A DNA stretch of 64,000 nt from contig JAFKEE010000027.1 of NCBI GenBank assembly GCA_017307505.1, positions 124,001 to 188,000 of the forward strand, given 5' to 3'. Source of the stretch: Acidobacteriota bacterium. Its GTDB lineage: Bacteria > Acidobacteriota > Terriglobia > Bryobacterales > Bryobacteraceae. Shown piece after piece: positions 35,491-48,439 of the stretch; within the stretch, counting starts at the first letter, position 1; the number at the start of each line of letters is the position of its first letter. Position numbers and translations under genes: made by a program. The notes beneath the pieces were generated by a model. It worked only from the letters and a program-made list of their open reading frames with translations, was not told the DNA's origin and did not search any database.

Positions 35491-37338
35491 TTAACGCATT
35501 TGGCTCCGGGATTTCAGAGTCGCCTTCGTTTCCGCGTCCTTGCCATCGCGCCTGTACTTCAAAGGTACGACATCGCCCGGCTTCTTTGAGCGTAGCGCAT
35601 ATGTGAAGTCCATCAGGTTCGAGATCGGTTTGCCGTCGAATTCGGTGATGAGGTCGCCGCCCTTGAGGCCAGCCAGATCGGCGGGGGACCCCTTGGTCAC
35701 GTCGGACAGCTTGAAGCCGCCCTTGGTCTCGCCCATGTCCGGGACGCTGCCGAACCAGGGAGAGGCGCCTCCCGTGGCCGACGCGCTGGCCATGGCTGCC
35801 GGCGCCGGAGACGACACCTTCACGTAAGCCGGCCGCACAGGCGCGTCCTGCAGTTTCACCGTCACCTCGGCCACCAGGTTCACCAGGTCGGCCGCGCTCT
35901 GATGGTCGATCTTCTCCCAGGTATCGCTGGGCTTGTGGTAGTCCGAGTGCAGGCCGGAGAAGAAGAACAGCACCGGTACCTGCTTGACAGTAAAGGAGAA
36001 ATGATCGCTGGAGCCGTAACCGCCTTGTTCCGACAGGTCCAGGTTGAGCTTCGGGTGCGCGGGTTTGACGGAGTCGAGCACTGCCATCAGCGTTGACCCG
36101 GTGCCCGTGCCGCCCACAAAAACCTTGCCGTCCTTGATCCGCCCGATCATATCCATATTGATCATGGCCACCGCCTTCTCCAGCGGCAGGACGGGGTTGT
36201 TCACGTAGTAGGACGACCCGATCAGACCCAGTTCCTCGGCCGAGAAGGCCAGGAAGAGGATGCCGCGCTTGCGCTTGGGCTGAGCGGCGAAGTAGTCGGC
36301 CAGTTCCAGCAGCCCGGCGGAACCCGAGGCGTTGTCGTCGGCGCCGTGGTGGATGGCTTTCCCTGCCAGGTCGGGCGCCATGGAGCTCTGTTCTCCCATG
36401 CCCAGGTGGTCGAAGTGGGCGCCGAGGATCACGTATTCGTCCGTCTCGCCCTTCAGGTAGGCGACGACGTTCGGGACCTGCCGGACTTCCCGCAGGACGT
36501 TCACCTGCATGTCCACCGTCAAACCAGGGATCTCGAAGGACGCCGGCTTCATGGTCTTGTCGACTGTCTCGATCCACTCCTTGAGGTTCTTGCCCAGGGG
36601 ATGGAGCCATTGGGACGCCACTTCGGCCCGCACCTGGACGAAGGGGATGTCTGGGGAGTTCGGGCCGACGTGACTGGAGAACTTGTCGACTGTGTCGGAG
36701 TCCACCGGGTGGTTCGACATGTCATTCACGAACAGGACCGCCTTCGCGCCGTGGAACTTGGCGTTGACGGCTTTGACCTGCTTCTGCTCGTGGGAAGTGT
36801 AGACCTTGCCGGCGAACTTGCTCTTTTCGTCGAACTCCTGCGGCTCATGGCGCAGGACCAGGACAATCTTGCCCTTTACGTCGAGGCCGGCGTAGTCGTC
36901 GTAATCGTATTCGGGCGCTGTGATGCCATAGCCGGCGAAGACCACAGGACCGGAAACCTTGGCATTGCCCGAGAAGTTGAACGGATTGAAATCCTGGCCG
37001 AGGCCGGCAGGCTGTTTCTTGCCGCTCCCGTTCGTGAACGAGAGCTCATTGCCCTTGCCGAGCTTGGCATTGGTGGTGACCTCGAAGGTCTGGTAGTAGC
37101 TGGAACCGGACGCGGGCGGGATGCCTAGCGCCTTGAACTGCCCCGCGATGTAGGCGGCCGCCTTCTTGAGTTGAGGGGTGCCGGTGCCGCGTCCTTTCAG
37201 CCCGTCGGAGGCGAGATACTTCACCGTCTGCTGGTAGTGATCCGCACTGATCTGGCCCTTAGGGGGTACGGATCCGGCCTGCAGGAGGGTGGCGGCGGAG
37301 GCGGCCAGGCTGAGGAGGGACAGTCGCTGTCTGGTCAT
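35491..37338 (-). CDS. M28-family aminopeptidase with PA and PDZ domains
   Basis: A 615-residue secreted peptidase. After a signal peptide ('LSLLSLAASAATLLQAGS') comes a region with a PA insert ('VVFAGYGITAPEYDYDDYAG'), then the M28 zinc domain: 'VILGAHFDHLG' (His, Asp), 'HHGADDNASGSAGLLE' (bridging Asp), 'AFSAEELGLIGS' (Glu-Glu) and 'VAMINMDMIGR' (Asp). A C-terminal PDZ domain ('KGSPADLAGLKGGDLITEFD') follows. It releases N-terminal amino acids from peptides outside the cytoplasm. It starts 19 nt after the DsbA-like gene. Confidence 0.92.
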   Translation of the reverse strand: MTRQRLSLLSLAASAATLLQAGSVPPKGQISADHYQQTVKYLASDGLKGRGTGTPQLKKAAAYIAGQFKALGIPPASGSSYYQTFEVTTNAKLGKGNELSFTNGSGKKQPAGLGQDFNPFNFSGNAKVSGPVVFAGYGITAPEYDYDDYAGLDVKGKIVLVLRHEPQEFDEKSKFAGKVYTSHEQKQVKAVNAKFHGAKAVLFVNDMSNHPVDSDTVDKFSSHVGPNSPDIPFVQVRAEVASQWLHPLGKNLKEWIETVDKTMKPASFEIPGLTVDMQVNVLREVRQVPNVVAYLKGETDEYVILGAHFDHLGMGEQSSMAPDLAGKAIHHGADDNASGSAGLLELADYFAAQPKRKRGILFLAFSAEELGLIGSSYYVNNPVLPLEKAVAMINMDMIGRIKDGKVFVGGTGTGSTLMAVLDSVKPAHPKLNLDLSEQGGYGSSDHFSFTVKQVPVLFFFSGLHSDYHKPSDTWEKIDHQSAADLVNLVAEVTVKLQDAPVRPAYVKVSSPAPAAMASASATGGASPWFGSVPDMGETKGGFKLSDVTKGSPADLAGLKGGDLITEFDGKPISNLMDFTYALRSKKPGDVVPLKYRRDGKDAETKATLKSRSQMR

Positions 37339-37357
37339 GAATTACAACTTTCGCGGT

Positions 37358-38332
37358 CTATTTCTTGCCGGGGACCGGCAGGGTGAGTTCGCAGCACTTT
37401 TCGCCGCCCTCGCCCGTGGTCTTGGCGTATTCCAACTCGAAATCGATGATGCCTTTCAACTGCTGGAACTGGAGGCTGCCAGGCAGCATGCGGCCATTGA
37501 CGAACATGGTGGGTGTGGAGCTGACCCGCAGGGAGCGCGCTTCGGCCATGCTCGCCTCGACCTCGGGCAGGGTGGCCTTGTTGTCGAAGCAGGCGGAGAA
37601 CTGGGTCGCGTCGAGCTCCTTGCCCTTCATCCACTCAGTGATCTTGGACTTCAGCGTCTCGGGCGCAATTTCGGCCTGCTTGTCGAAGATCCAGTCGTGA
37701 TACTCCCAGAAGGCCGCCGGGTTCTGGCGGAAGATGCAGCGGCCGGCGATGGCGGCGGGTTTGGCCCAGGGGTGGAGCTGCTCGATGGGGAAATCCTTAA
37801 AGTAGAGGCGGACTTCCTTGGGGTAGGTCTTGAGGAGGTTGGCGCGCAACTGCTTGGCTTCGTCCCGGCAGAAGTTGCACTGGAAGTCGCTGAAGAGAAC
37901 GAGGACGACGGGGGCGCCGGGGGTCCCCATGGAGGGCTGGAGGTCGGTTTTCAGCTTGGCGAGTTCGGCGGTGAAGGGGCTTTTGCCGAGCTGATAGACG
38001 GTCCCGCGGACGATCTTCTGCCCGTCCTCACTGATATAGAACATCTCGTCGAGCGACACCTTCTGGTAGCTGCCGGTCACCTTGACCTGGCGGTAGCCGG
38101 GCATGTCGGAGGGCTGGGGATCGGCCACGGCGACGCCGATCTGCGGGCCCCACAGCAGGAGGTGGCGCACGAAGGCTTCGAATTTCGGCTTGTCGAAAGT
38201 GGGCGGCGCCGCAGGTTTCACGGCTGTGGCCGGTTTGACCGGAGCAGTGGATTTCTTCGGTGCCTGGCCAAAACAGGAGGCGGCTGCGAGACCGATCGCC
38301 GCCCAGCGTGAAAATCTGGTCATACCGCCCAT
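37358..38332 (-). CDS. DsbA-like thiol-disulfide protein
   Basis: A 324-residue exported protein with a signal sequence and a Pro/Ala/Lys-rich linker, then a DsbA/Thioredoxin_4 domain. The redox motif CNFC is in 'LFSDFQCNFCRDEAKQL', and the cis-Pro region 'VSSTPTMFVNGRM' follows. The region between ('FIHDWIFDKQ'-like, 'CIFRQ...') is the helical insert of DsbA. It likely forms or isomerises disulphides in the periplasm. It begins 9 nt after cydB, so it probably belongs to the cyd transcript. An in-frame ATG at 38323 is an alternative start. Confidence 0.88.
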   Translation of the reverse strand: MGGMTRFSRWAAIGLAAASCFGQAPKKSTAPVKPATAVKPAAPPTFDKPKFEAFVRHLLLWGPQIGVAVADPQPSDMPGYRQVKVTGSYQKVSLDEMFYISEDGQKIVRGTVYQLGKSPFTAELAKLKTDLQPSMGTPGAPVVLVLFSDFQCNFCRDEAKQLRANLLKTYPKEVRLYFKDFPIEQLHPWAKPAAIAGRCIFRQNPAAFWEYHDWIFDKQAEIAPETLKSKITEWMKGKELDATQFSACFDNKATLPEVEASMAEARSLRVSSTPTMFVNGRMLPGSLQFQQLKGIIDFELEYAKTTGEGGEKCCELTLPVPGKK

Positions 38333-38341
38333 TCTACCGTC

Positions 38342-39385
38342 TCAGTAGCCGCCTTCCTCCAACTGCACCTTGCCCGCGAACTTGCGGTAGAGGAACACGG
38401 AGTAAGAAGCGGCCAGGGCCATGCCCGGGGCGAACCAGAGGAGGCCGATGCGCAGGCCATAGGCCGGGGCGCTGGCGTTATGGATGGTGAGGCTGAGAGC
38501 CGGGTCGGTGTTGGCAGGCAGCACATACGGGAAGACCCCGAACACGACGCTGGTGAGCATGCCAATGACGAACACGGCGGAGCTGACGAAAGCCTTGAGA
38601 TCCTCTTCCCGCTTCCAGAAGAGGAAGGCACCGGCGAGGCCCGCGAGGGCGAGCAGCGGGAAGACGAAACCGGCCGGCAGGGCGGCGAAGCTGCGGCTGA
38701 GCTGGGGCTGGATGCGGAAACTGACCACCGTGACGATGACCGTGAAGGCAGCGACCGCGAACCAGGACGCCCGGGCGATACGGCGCGCCCGTTCGCGCAC
38801 ACCGTTTTCGGTCTTATAGGCGACCCACAGGGCGCCGTGGTGGGTGAGGGTAAAGAAGGCGAAGAGGCCGACGAGGATGGTGTACCAGTCGAGGATGCCG
38901 GGCTGGGCGCCGGGCGTCCAGTCTGTCCACAGGGGCAGGAAGAACTCGCCGGAAGCGTCGAGCGGCACTCCGCGGACCACGTTGCCGAGGGCTACTCCAA
39001 AGAAGACGGCCAGCAGGCCGCTGGAGAAACAGAAGACCACGTCCCAAAGGGGCTTCCAGACGGGGTTGTCGAGGTGATTGCGGAACTCCACCGAGATGCC
39101 GCGCAGGATGAGCAGCCAGAGCACCATCATGAGCGGCAGATAGAAGCCGCTGAAGGACGAGGCGTAGAGGGCGGGGAAGGCGAAGTAGAGGGCTCCGCCG
39201 CCGGCGAGCAGCCAGACTTCATTGCCGTCCCAGACGGGGCCGATGGACTTGATCACCGCGCGGCGTTCGCGGTCTGAGCGGGCGACGCCGAGGTGGACGA
39301 TGCCGGCGCCGAGGTCGAAGCCATCGAGCACGACGTACATGGCGACCATGACGGCAACGATGCAAAACCAGATGACAGGTAGCAT
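38342..39385 (-). CDS. cydB: Cytochrome bd-type quinol oxidase subunit II
   Basis: A 347-residue membrane protein with about eight to nine helices. 'VMYVVLDGFDLGAGIVHL', 'WDGNEVWLLAGGGALYFAFP' and 'RGISVEFRN' are CydB signatures. With CydA it forms the oxidase that reduces O2 to water with quinol electrons at high affinity. It lies 18 nt after cydA. No small CydX/CydH subunit gene was seen. Confidence 0.94.
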   Translation of the reverse strand: MLPVIWFCIVAVMVAMYVVLDGFDLGAGIVHLGVARSDRERRAVIKSIGPVWDGNEVWLLAGGGALYFAFPALYASSFSGFYLPLMMVLWLLILRGISVEFRNHLDNPVWKPLWDVVFCFSSGLLAVFFGVALGNVVRGVPLDASGEFFLPLWTDWTPGAQPGILDWYTILVGLFAFFTLTHHGALWVAYKTENGVRERARRIARASWFAVAAFTVIVTVVSFRIQPQLSRSFAALPAGFVFPLLALAGLAGAFLFWKREEDLKAFVSSAVFVIGMLTSVVFGVFPYVLPANTDPALSLTIHNASAPAYGLRIGLLWFAPGMALAASYSVFLYRKFAGKVQLEEGGY

Positions 39386-39403
39386 GGGTTTCTGAAATCT
39401 CCT

Positions 39404-40738
39404 TTAATGGGCAGCCGGTGCGGAGCCGGGGCCGTGCTCGATTTCCCGCCAGATAAGGAAGAGGCCGAGCATCAGCAGCACCGAATAGATGCCCATGAAG
39501 CCGAACAGAGTGAACATGGCGTTGCCGCTGGAGACGCGGGCCGAGAAGCCGGCGGTGGTCCGCATCAGCCCGTAGATGAGCCAGGGCTGGCGGCCGACTT
39601 CGGCGGTCATCCAACCGGCCGTATTGGCGACGTACGGCAGCGGCATGGCCAGCAGCAGCGCCCAGAGCAGGGGCTTAAACGTGAAGAGCTTGCCGCGCCA
39701 CAACTGCAGGGCCGAGAGGCCCATGATGGCGATGAAGATGGTCCCCAGACCCACCATGATGTGGAACGAGTAGTAGAGCAGCGGAATGTTGTCGGGCCAG
39801 TTCTCCTTGGGGAAGGCATCGAGGCCGCGGACTTCGGCGTCCCAGCGTTTGTGAACGATCATGCTGAGGACACCCGGCAGGACAAAGGGGTTGTCGAGAC
39901 GGCGTTGTTCGACGTCGGGCTGGCCCATGATGGCCATGGGGGCGTTGGGTCCGGTTTCGAAGTGGCCTTCCATGGCGGCGAGCGTGGGTCCCTGATGGCG
40001 GGCGACCAGGGCGCCCTGTTGATCCCCGGTGGGGAACGCGACCAGGACCGTAGCAATGGCTCCGGTGGTGACCGCCACACGGAGGAAGGTGCGGCCGTAG
40101 TCCTTATGTTTGCCGATGAGCAGATAGAACGCGCCCAGGCTGGCCATGGCAAAGCAGCCGGTGACCACGCCGCCGAGGATGGTGTGAACGAACTGCCAGA
40201 AGGCCCATTCGTTAAATAGCAGGGCGCTCCAGCTATTGAGGATGATCTCGCCGTTGGGGCCGAGCTCATAACCGACAGGGCGCTGCATCCAGGCATCGGT
40301 GGCGACGATGAGGTAGCCGGAGAGCCAGCTGCCTACCCAGACGGCCAGGGCGGAGAACCAGTGGCCGACGCGGCCTATCAGCTTCTCGCCAAAGATTAAC
40401 AGGCCCAAAAAACTGCTTTCCAGGAAAAATGAGTACAGTCCCTCCATGCCGAGGGTGTGTCCGATGACGCCACCGGCGGCTTTGGAGAAGCGGGACCAGT
40501 TCGTGCCGAACTGGAATTCCATGGGGATGCCGGTGACGACGCCGAGGGCGAAGTTGACGGCGAAGATCTTGGCCCAGAAGCGGGCGGTATCGTTATAGTG
40601 TTCGTTGCCGGTGCGCAAAGCCAGGGTCTTGAGTATGAAGATGAGAAGAGCCAGGCCGAGCGTGAGCTGGACGAATAGGTAGTGAAAAGTAATCGTAAAC
40701 GCGAAGTGGAAACGATGTAGAGCCAGAGCGGAGTCCAT
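39404..40738 (-). CDS. cydA: Cytochrome bd-type quinol oxidase subunit I
   Basis: A 444-residue membrane protein carrying the haem ligands. The first-helix His is in 'RFHFAFTITFHYLFV', the haem b558 His in 'WQFVHTILGG', and the conserved block 'MTAEVGRQPWLIYG' follows the quinol loop. 'GLDAFPKENWP' marks the Q loop, which is short as in the CIO-type (cyanide-insensitive) subgroup. It is the first gene of a run cydA-cydB-DsbA-like-M28 and is divergent from a zinc-ribbon/TPR gene. Confidence 0.94.
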   Translation of the reverse strand: MDSALALHRFHFAFTITFHYLFVQLTLGLALLIFILKTLALRTGNEHYNDTARFWAKIFAVNFALGVVTGIPMEFQFGTNWSRFSKAAGGVIGHTLGMEGLYSFFLESSFLGLLIFGEKLIGRVGHWFSALAVWVGSWLSGYLIVATDAWMQRPVGYELGPNGEIILNSWSALLFNEWAFWQFVHTILGGVVTGCFAMASLGAFYLLIGKHKDYGRTFLRVAVTTGAIATVLVAFPTGDQQGALVARHQGPTLAAMEGHFETGPNAPMAIMGQPDVEQRRLDNPFVLPGVLSMIVHKRWDAEVRGLDAFPKENWPDNIPLLYYSFHIMVGLGTIFIAIMGLSALQLWRGKLFTFKPLLWALLLAMPLPYVANTAGWMTAEVGRQPWLIYGLMRTTAGFSARVSSGNAMFTLFGFMGIYSVLLMLGLFLIWREIEHGPGSAPAAH

Positions 40739-40846
40739 TAGGTCCTTTGTCCTTACTGAAGCAATTCAGACACCAAAGTCGAGATTCGTTGAATTCTCGG
40801 GGTTTTTACAACTTGCTGATTCTGTTGCCTTTCTTTATTGGGTGAT

Positions 40847-41317
40847 ATGCCCCAAATGAAAATCTGCCTGATGTGCCAGATGCCACGGCCCGAGCCGGAA
40901 GCCGTGTGTTCGCTCTGCTTCGAGACAGGCTTCGAAGCGGCGCCCTGGGAGCTGCCTGAGGATTTCGCGCTGCGCCTGATTGGCGAAAACCGGCTGGATG
41001 TGGCGTACGCGTACCTGGAGGAAGAGGTGGCGCGAGGGAGGGAGTCGGCCGCGGGCGCCCTCCGGCTGGCCTGGTTAGCCTTTGCTTTTAATGACTTCCG
41101 GGCGGTGGAGACGTGGTGCCACGAGGCGGCCAGGCTGGAAGAAGCGTCGCCGGAACCGCATATTCTGCTTGGGTTTGTGCTGCAGCGGGCCGGGCGGTGG
41201 GAGGAAGCGGTCGCGGAGTACGAGATAGCCGGGCGAAGATCGTGCCTATCGAACGAGCGGAAACATCTTGTGTCGGACTTGATTTTTGAGTGTAAGACAC
41301 ACATCTCCGAATTCTGA
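40847..41317 (+). CDS. Zinc-ribbon and TPR-like protein
   Basis: A 156-residue cytoplasmic protein. The N-terminus has two CxxC pairs (CLMC and CSLC, 13 residues apart) that would bind one zinc ion. The rest is helical and TPR-like ('LRLAWLAFAFNDFRAVETWC', 'ILLGFVLQRAGRWEEAVAEYE'). Function unknown; such proteins often serve as adaptors. The ATG at 40847 was chosen; TTG 40838 also fits. It is 65 nt upstream of the CpaE-like gene and may be co-transcribed. Confidence 0.7.
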   Translation: MPQMKICLMCQMPRPEPEAVCSLCFETGFEAAPWELPEDFALRLIGENRLDVAYAYLEEEVARGRESAAGALRLAWLAFAFNDFRAVETWCHEAARLEEASPEPHILLGFVLQRAGRWEEAVAEYEIAGRRSCLSNERKHLVSDLIFECKTHISEF

Positions 41318-41382
41318 CCGCAAGAATCCTGACAAATCAGCCGATATAGGTGTAGAACGGGAGAGTACACCCGGAGCCGCTG

Positions 41383-42525
41383 ATGTTCACCACAATCATT
41401 ATCCAGGCGACCCCTGAGCGTTCGCCCTATGTCAGGGCATTGGCCGCGGATACCGGACTTTTGCAGTTGGTCAAGGAATATCCGAGCGTTCCCAATCCAT
41501 ACGAAATCGCCAGAATGATCAACACTTCCGCGCCGGAAGTGATCCTGATCGACCTGGGCAGCGGGGATCTGGCGCTGCACTGCTGTTCCTCGATCAAATC
41601 GACGGACGCCGGCATGCCGGTGATCGGGGTCGGCTGCCCGCCGGGCATGATGCAGGCGGCGAAGGAGGCCGGGTTCACGGCTGTCCTGAGCGATTCCTTC
41701 GGGACGCAGGATCTTTCCGAAGCGATTCATTCCTCGCTGGTCGCCCTGAAGGGCGGACCGGAAGACTACATGTTCAGCTTCCTGCCTTCCAAGGCGGGCA
41801 GCGGCGCTTCGACCGTGGTGCTGAACACGGCCATGGCGCTGGCCCGCAACCATGGCAAGCGCGTGCTGGTGATTGACGCGGACCTGCGCAGCAGTGTGTT
41901 GAGTATCCTGCTGGATCTCAAGCTGAAGAATTCCATTCAATCCCTGCTTCACTCGATGGAGGAGATTGACCAGTTCAAGCTGCGCAACTGCACGGTGAGT
42001 GTGGAGGGTGTGGATTTCCTGCTGTCCTCGCGCTCGCTGGACACCCGGCAGCCGGGCTGGCCGCAGTATTTCCAGCTGCTGAACTTCGTGCGCAGCAAGT
42101 ACGACACGATCCTGGTGGATCTGCCGGAACTGGTGAATCCCGCATCGATTGAGCTGGTGCGGCGATCGAGAAAGGTCTACCTGGTCTGCACGACAGAGGT
42201 GCCCTCGCTGCGGCTCACGCAGCAGCGGAGCGAAGAGCTGTCGCGGTGGGGCCTGCCGGACAGCCGTTACGGGCTGCTGGTGAATCGCTGGCATCCCACG
42301 GATCCTTCGGGCCCGGAGATCGCGAAGATCCTGGGCATTCAGGTGTTGAAGCAGCTGCCGAACGACTACCCGAGTATTCGCAAGGCCCAGACGGAAGGCC
42401 GGTTTGTGGCGGAGAATACGCGGCTGGGGAAAGCCTACGCCGACTTCGCACGGGTGCTGGCCGGCGAGGCGGAGGCCCCGGTCTCGAAAGCCGGCAGCCT
42501 GTTGTCGAGCCTGTTCAACCGCTGA
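41383..42525 (+). CDS. CpaE-like pilus-assembly ATPase
   Basis: A 380-residue protein with a receiver-like N-terminal domain (residues 1-120) lacking the phosphorylation site context, and a MinD/ParA-type P-loop domain. The deviant Walker A is 'SKAGSGAST', followed by 'KRVLVIDADLRSS' and 'TILVDLPELVNP'. CpaE/TadZ proteins place the Tad (Flp) pilus machine at the cell pole. Other tad genes are absent from the window, but two Flp pilins lie 8.4 kb away. The assignment is by domain architecture. Confidence 0.82.
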   Translation: MFTTIIIQATPERSPYVRALAADTGLLQLVKEYPSVPNPYEIARMINTSAPEVILIDLGSGDLALHCCSSIKSTDAGMPVIGVGCPPGMMQAAKEAGFTAVLSDSFGTQDLSEAIHSSLVALKGGPEDYMFSFLPSKAGSGASTVVLNTAMALARNHGKRVLVIDADLRSSVLSILLDLKLKNSIQSLLHSMEEIDQFKLRNCTVSVEGVDFLLSSRSLDTRQPGWPQYFQLLNFVRSKYDTILVDLPELVNPASIELVRRSRKVYLVCTTEVPSLRLTQQRSEELSRWGLPDSRYGLLVNRWHPTDPSGPEIAKILGIQVLKQLPNDYPSIRKAQTEGRFVAENTRLGKAYADFARVLAGEAEAPVSKAGSLLSSLFNR

Positions 42526-42532
42526 GAGCAAG

Positions 42533-42717
42533 TCAGCCCTTCACCCCGATTTTCCGCAGGATGGTGATCATGGGACACCAGTTGGTGAAGGCGCTCTGGA
42601 ACAGATTGAGCCCCACGAACGCGGTGAAGTAGAACCAGCGCGGGTCGTGCCAGACGCCCAGCGCGACACTGAGCATGACGAAGAAGCCGGCGATCATTCG
42701 CAGGTAGCGGTCGACAG

Positions 42718-42721
<4 letters not shown>
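42533..42721 (-). CDS. DUF2892 small membrane protein
   Basis: A 62-residue protein with two membrane helices ('[16 protein letters not shown]' and '[23 protein letters not shown]'), matching the transmembrane part of YgaP-type (DUF2892) proteins, including the conserved NWCP. It overlaps the RND pump stop by 4 nt (ATGA), so it belongs to the efflux operon, where it may bind the cysteine-linked sulphur or simply accompany the pump. Confidence 0.85.
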
Positions 42722-45887
<3,166 letters not shown>

Positions 45888-45891
<4 letters not shown>

Positions 45892-47060
45892 GGGCGCACC
45901 TCGACCTTGCCGCCATCGGCGAGATTGTTGGGCGCGGGCGAGACGACGGACTCACCGGGCTGCAGTCCGCTGAGGACTTCGACGCGGCCGGCGGTGCGGG
46001 CTCCGGTGGTGATGAGACGGCCGCGGGCGATGCCGTTGTCGACGACGAAGACGCGCTGGACCTGGCCCTGTTCCAGGAGGGCCATGACGGGGATGGTGAG
46101 GGCCTGCTTGGAGCCCTGGGCAAAGCGGGCACGGCCGAACATGCCGCTACGGAGGGGGCCGGCCGCGGCGAGGCCGATCTTGACGGTGAAGGAGCGGGAG
46201 GCGGGATCGAGGGCGGGGACGATCTCCTCGACGCGGGCATCGAGCGGGTGATCCACCGATTCGAGATCGACCTTTACTGCCTGGCCCGGGCGGATGGTGG
46301 CGAGGCGGGCTTCTTCGACGGCGGCTTCCAGGCGGTAGCTGCCGGCCTGTTCCACTACCAGCAGGGGCATGCCGGGCGCAGCGAGCATGCCGGGCTCCGC
46401 TTTGCGTTCGATGACGATGCCGGTGAAGGGGGCGGTCACTTCGGTGTAGCCCCGCATGACGGACGCCTGGGCTACCGCTTCGGTGGCTTGCCGGATCTTC
46501 TGGTCGAGCTGGGTTCGTTTTGCTCTGGCCATTTCGTAGTTGGCCTGGGCCATGCGATGGCGGGCGCTGACTTCGTCGAACTCCTGGGGCGTGATGGATT
46601 TCTGATCGTAGAGGTTCTTCATGCGGCCCAGGGTGGAGGCGGCGAGATCGAGTTGGGCTTTGGCGGCGGCGATGGCGTTGTCGATTTCGGGGATGGCGCC
46701 GCGGGCCTCTTCGCGGGCGGCTTCGGCCTGTCGGACGCTGGTTTCAATCTCTTTGGCTTCGATGACGGCAACGACCTGGCCGGCCTTCACCGTGTCGCCC
46801 GCCTGGGGCTTGAGCTCCCGGATATAGCCCATGACGCGGGCCGAAAGGACGCTGGTGGTGCGGGCCTTCACGGTGCCGGTGGCGACATACTCGTCCGGCA
46901 TGTCTTCCTGGGCGGTCCGGATGACGCTCACCTTGACGGCGGGCCCGTCCTCGGCCTTCTTCGGTGCGGGCTTCTCTCCGCCGCAGCCGGTGAGCCAGAT
47001 CGCGGCCAGACCGAGGGCCGCCAGCTTGGTCGAGTTACTGCAGAACATTCGAGTCTCCAT
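45888..47060 (-). CDS. RND efflux periplasmic adaptor (membrane fusion protein)
   Basis: A 390-residue lipoprotein adaptor. The lipobox is 'LTGC' near residue 26. A biotinyl-lipoyl motif ('[20 protein letters not shown]') precedes a helical hairpin rich in Ala/Glu, then '[18 protein letters not shown]' and a beta-barrel with 'LQPGESVV'. It joins the pump to the outer-membrane channel. ATG 47060 has AAGGA 8 nt upstream and overlaps the TolC-like gene by 26 nt. Confidence 0.92.
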
Positions 47061-48351
47061 TCAGAATTCCTTCGGCCTGCTCCACGGCGACGGCCGCCAG
47101 ACGTTGTTCATAGATCGAACCCAGGCGGCGCATTTTGGCGTCCAGCAGGGCGGTTTGGGCGCGCAGAAGATCAGTGACGGTAGCGAGGCCGTTCGAATAG
47201 CGATTGCGCAGGATGCGGAGGCTCTCCTCGGCCTGGGCGATGGTGGCGTCGGTGACCTGGATGCGCTCAGTGGCGGAGTCGAAGTCGGCCTGGGCGCGGC
47301 GGACCTCCAACTGGACGGCGCTCTGCATCTGACGCTGGCCCGCGGCGGCGGCGCCGGCCATGGACTGGGCTTCGGCCACGGCGTTTCGGGTGCGATTACC
47401 GTCAAAGAGGGTCCACTTCAGGCCGGCGGCAAACATCCAGTTGGCTCCGCCCTTCGTGGCGAAGTTCTGGCGGTCGGCTTCAAAGGATCCGCGCAGGAAG
47501 AACTGGGGCCAGTAGCCGGCCTTCGCGGCGGCCGCCTGGGCGGAGGCGGCTTCCTGGCCTAAGCGGGCCATCTCGAGTTCCGGCCGGCGGGCGGAATCCG
47601 TGGTGACTTTGGCGGCCGGGGCCGGGGTGAGTTCCGTGGTGAGTTTGTGTTGGGTGTCGAGCGGCAGGCCGAGGGCGTCGTTCAGGGCAGCCTGGGCGAT
47701 GCGGAGGTCGGCCTGGCGGCGGATGACCTGTTCGCGCATGGCGGCGACATGCACCTTAATAGAGAGGACGTCGGCGTCGGTAGCCATGCCGGCGGCACGG
47801 ATGGTTTCGGCGCGGGCCTGATCGGCTTCGGCGGTCTTGAGGGCCTCGCGGGCCACAGTAAGACCTTCCGTGGCGAGGGTGACGCCGTGGTAGGCCCGGG
47901 CGGTGCCGGCGGCGAGCATCAGCTCCGCGGACTTCTTTTCTTCTTCCGAGATCTTGCGGCCGATCTCGGCGGCGTGGATGGTCTTGCGGAGGCCGCCGAA
48001 ATCATAAACCAGCTGTTCCGCCGTCACCATGGACTGGAAGTTGTTCAGCGGGTCGGGCCGGTTCAGGGCACCCAGGGCGAAGTTGTTGGCGGTGAACTGG
48101 CGCTGGGTGAGCAGGGCTCCGAAGACGTAGACGGGATTGTTGCCGGACTGGAACATTTCGGTGTAGCGCACCTGGGGCATGAGTCCGCCGCGAGCCTGTT
48201 CGACGCGGGCGCCGGCGGCCTGGACACGAGCCGTGGCGGCCTCGATGGCGGGGTGCTTGGCCAGCGCCATTTTCACGGCTTCGCGAAGGCTCAGGGGATC
48301 CTGTGCCCGGGCGCTGAGGGCGGCCGCGATCGAAAGAAAGATGATTCTCAT
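47035..48351 (-). CDS. TolC-family outer-membrane efflux protein
   Basis: A 438-residue outer-membrane channel with a signal peptide (MRIIFLSIAAALSARA) and the twofold TolC repeat: 'LSLREAVKMALAKHPAIEAA', 'QRQMQSAVQLEVRRAQADF', 'NRYSNGLATVTDLLRAQTAL'. It completes the RND system and is the first gene of the four-gene operon. ATG 48351 gives a normal signal peptide; the ribosome site is not strong. Divergent OsmC gene lies 89 nt away, with a perfect palindrome between them. Confidence 0.9.
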   Translation of the reverse strand: MRIIFLSIAAALSARAQDPLSLREAVKMALAKHPAIEAATARVQAAGARVEQARGGLMPQVRYTEMFQSGNNPVYVFGALLTQRQFTANNFALGALNRPDPLNNFQSMVTAEQLVYDFGGLRKTIHAAEIGRKISEEEKKSAELMLAAGTARAYHGVTLATEGLTVAREALKTAEADQARAETIRAAGMATDADVLSIKVHVAAMREQVIRRQADLRIAQAALNDALGLPLDTQHKLTTELTPAPAAKVTTDSARRPELEMARLGQEAASAQAAAAKAGYWPQFFLRGSFEADRQNFATKGGANWMFAAGLKWTLFDGNRTRNAVAEAQSMAGAAAAGQRQMQSAVQLEVRRAQADFDSATERIQVTDATIAQAEESLRILRNRYSNGLATVTDLLRAQTALLDAKMRRLGSIYEQRLAAVAVEQAEGILNGDSNVLQ

Positions 48352-48385
48352 TCGCACGAAAGAAATGATGCGTTTTTCCGCACAC

Positions 48386-48399
48386 GGTGACATGTCACC
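48386..48399. promoter_or_regulatory. Perfect 14-bp palindrome between efflux operon and osmC
   Basis: GGTGACATGTCACC is an exact palindrome placed 35 nt upstream of the TolC start and 41 nt upstream of the OsmC start. A regulator binding here could act on both. No regulator gene adjoins. Confidence 0.65.
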
Positions 48400-48439
48400 T
48401 CGGCGGTTTGACTGCATCTTTGCAGGTGAAGGCATTTAT

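Noticed and set aside
40753-42531. A 592-residue minus-strand frame
   Set aside because: Antisense to the zinc-ribbon/TPR and CpaE-like genes, which have motifs and ribosome sites.
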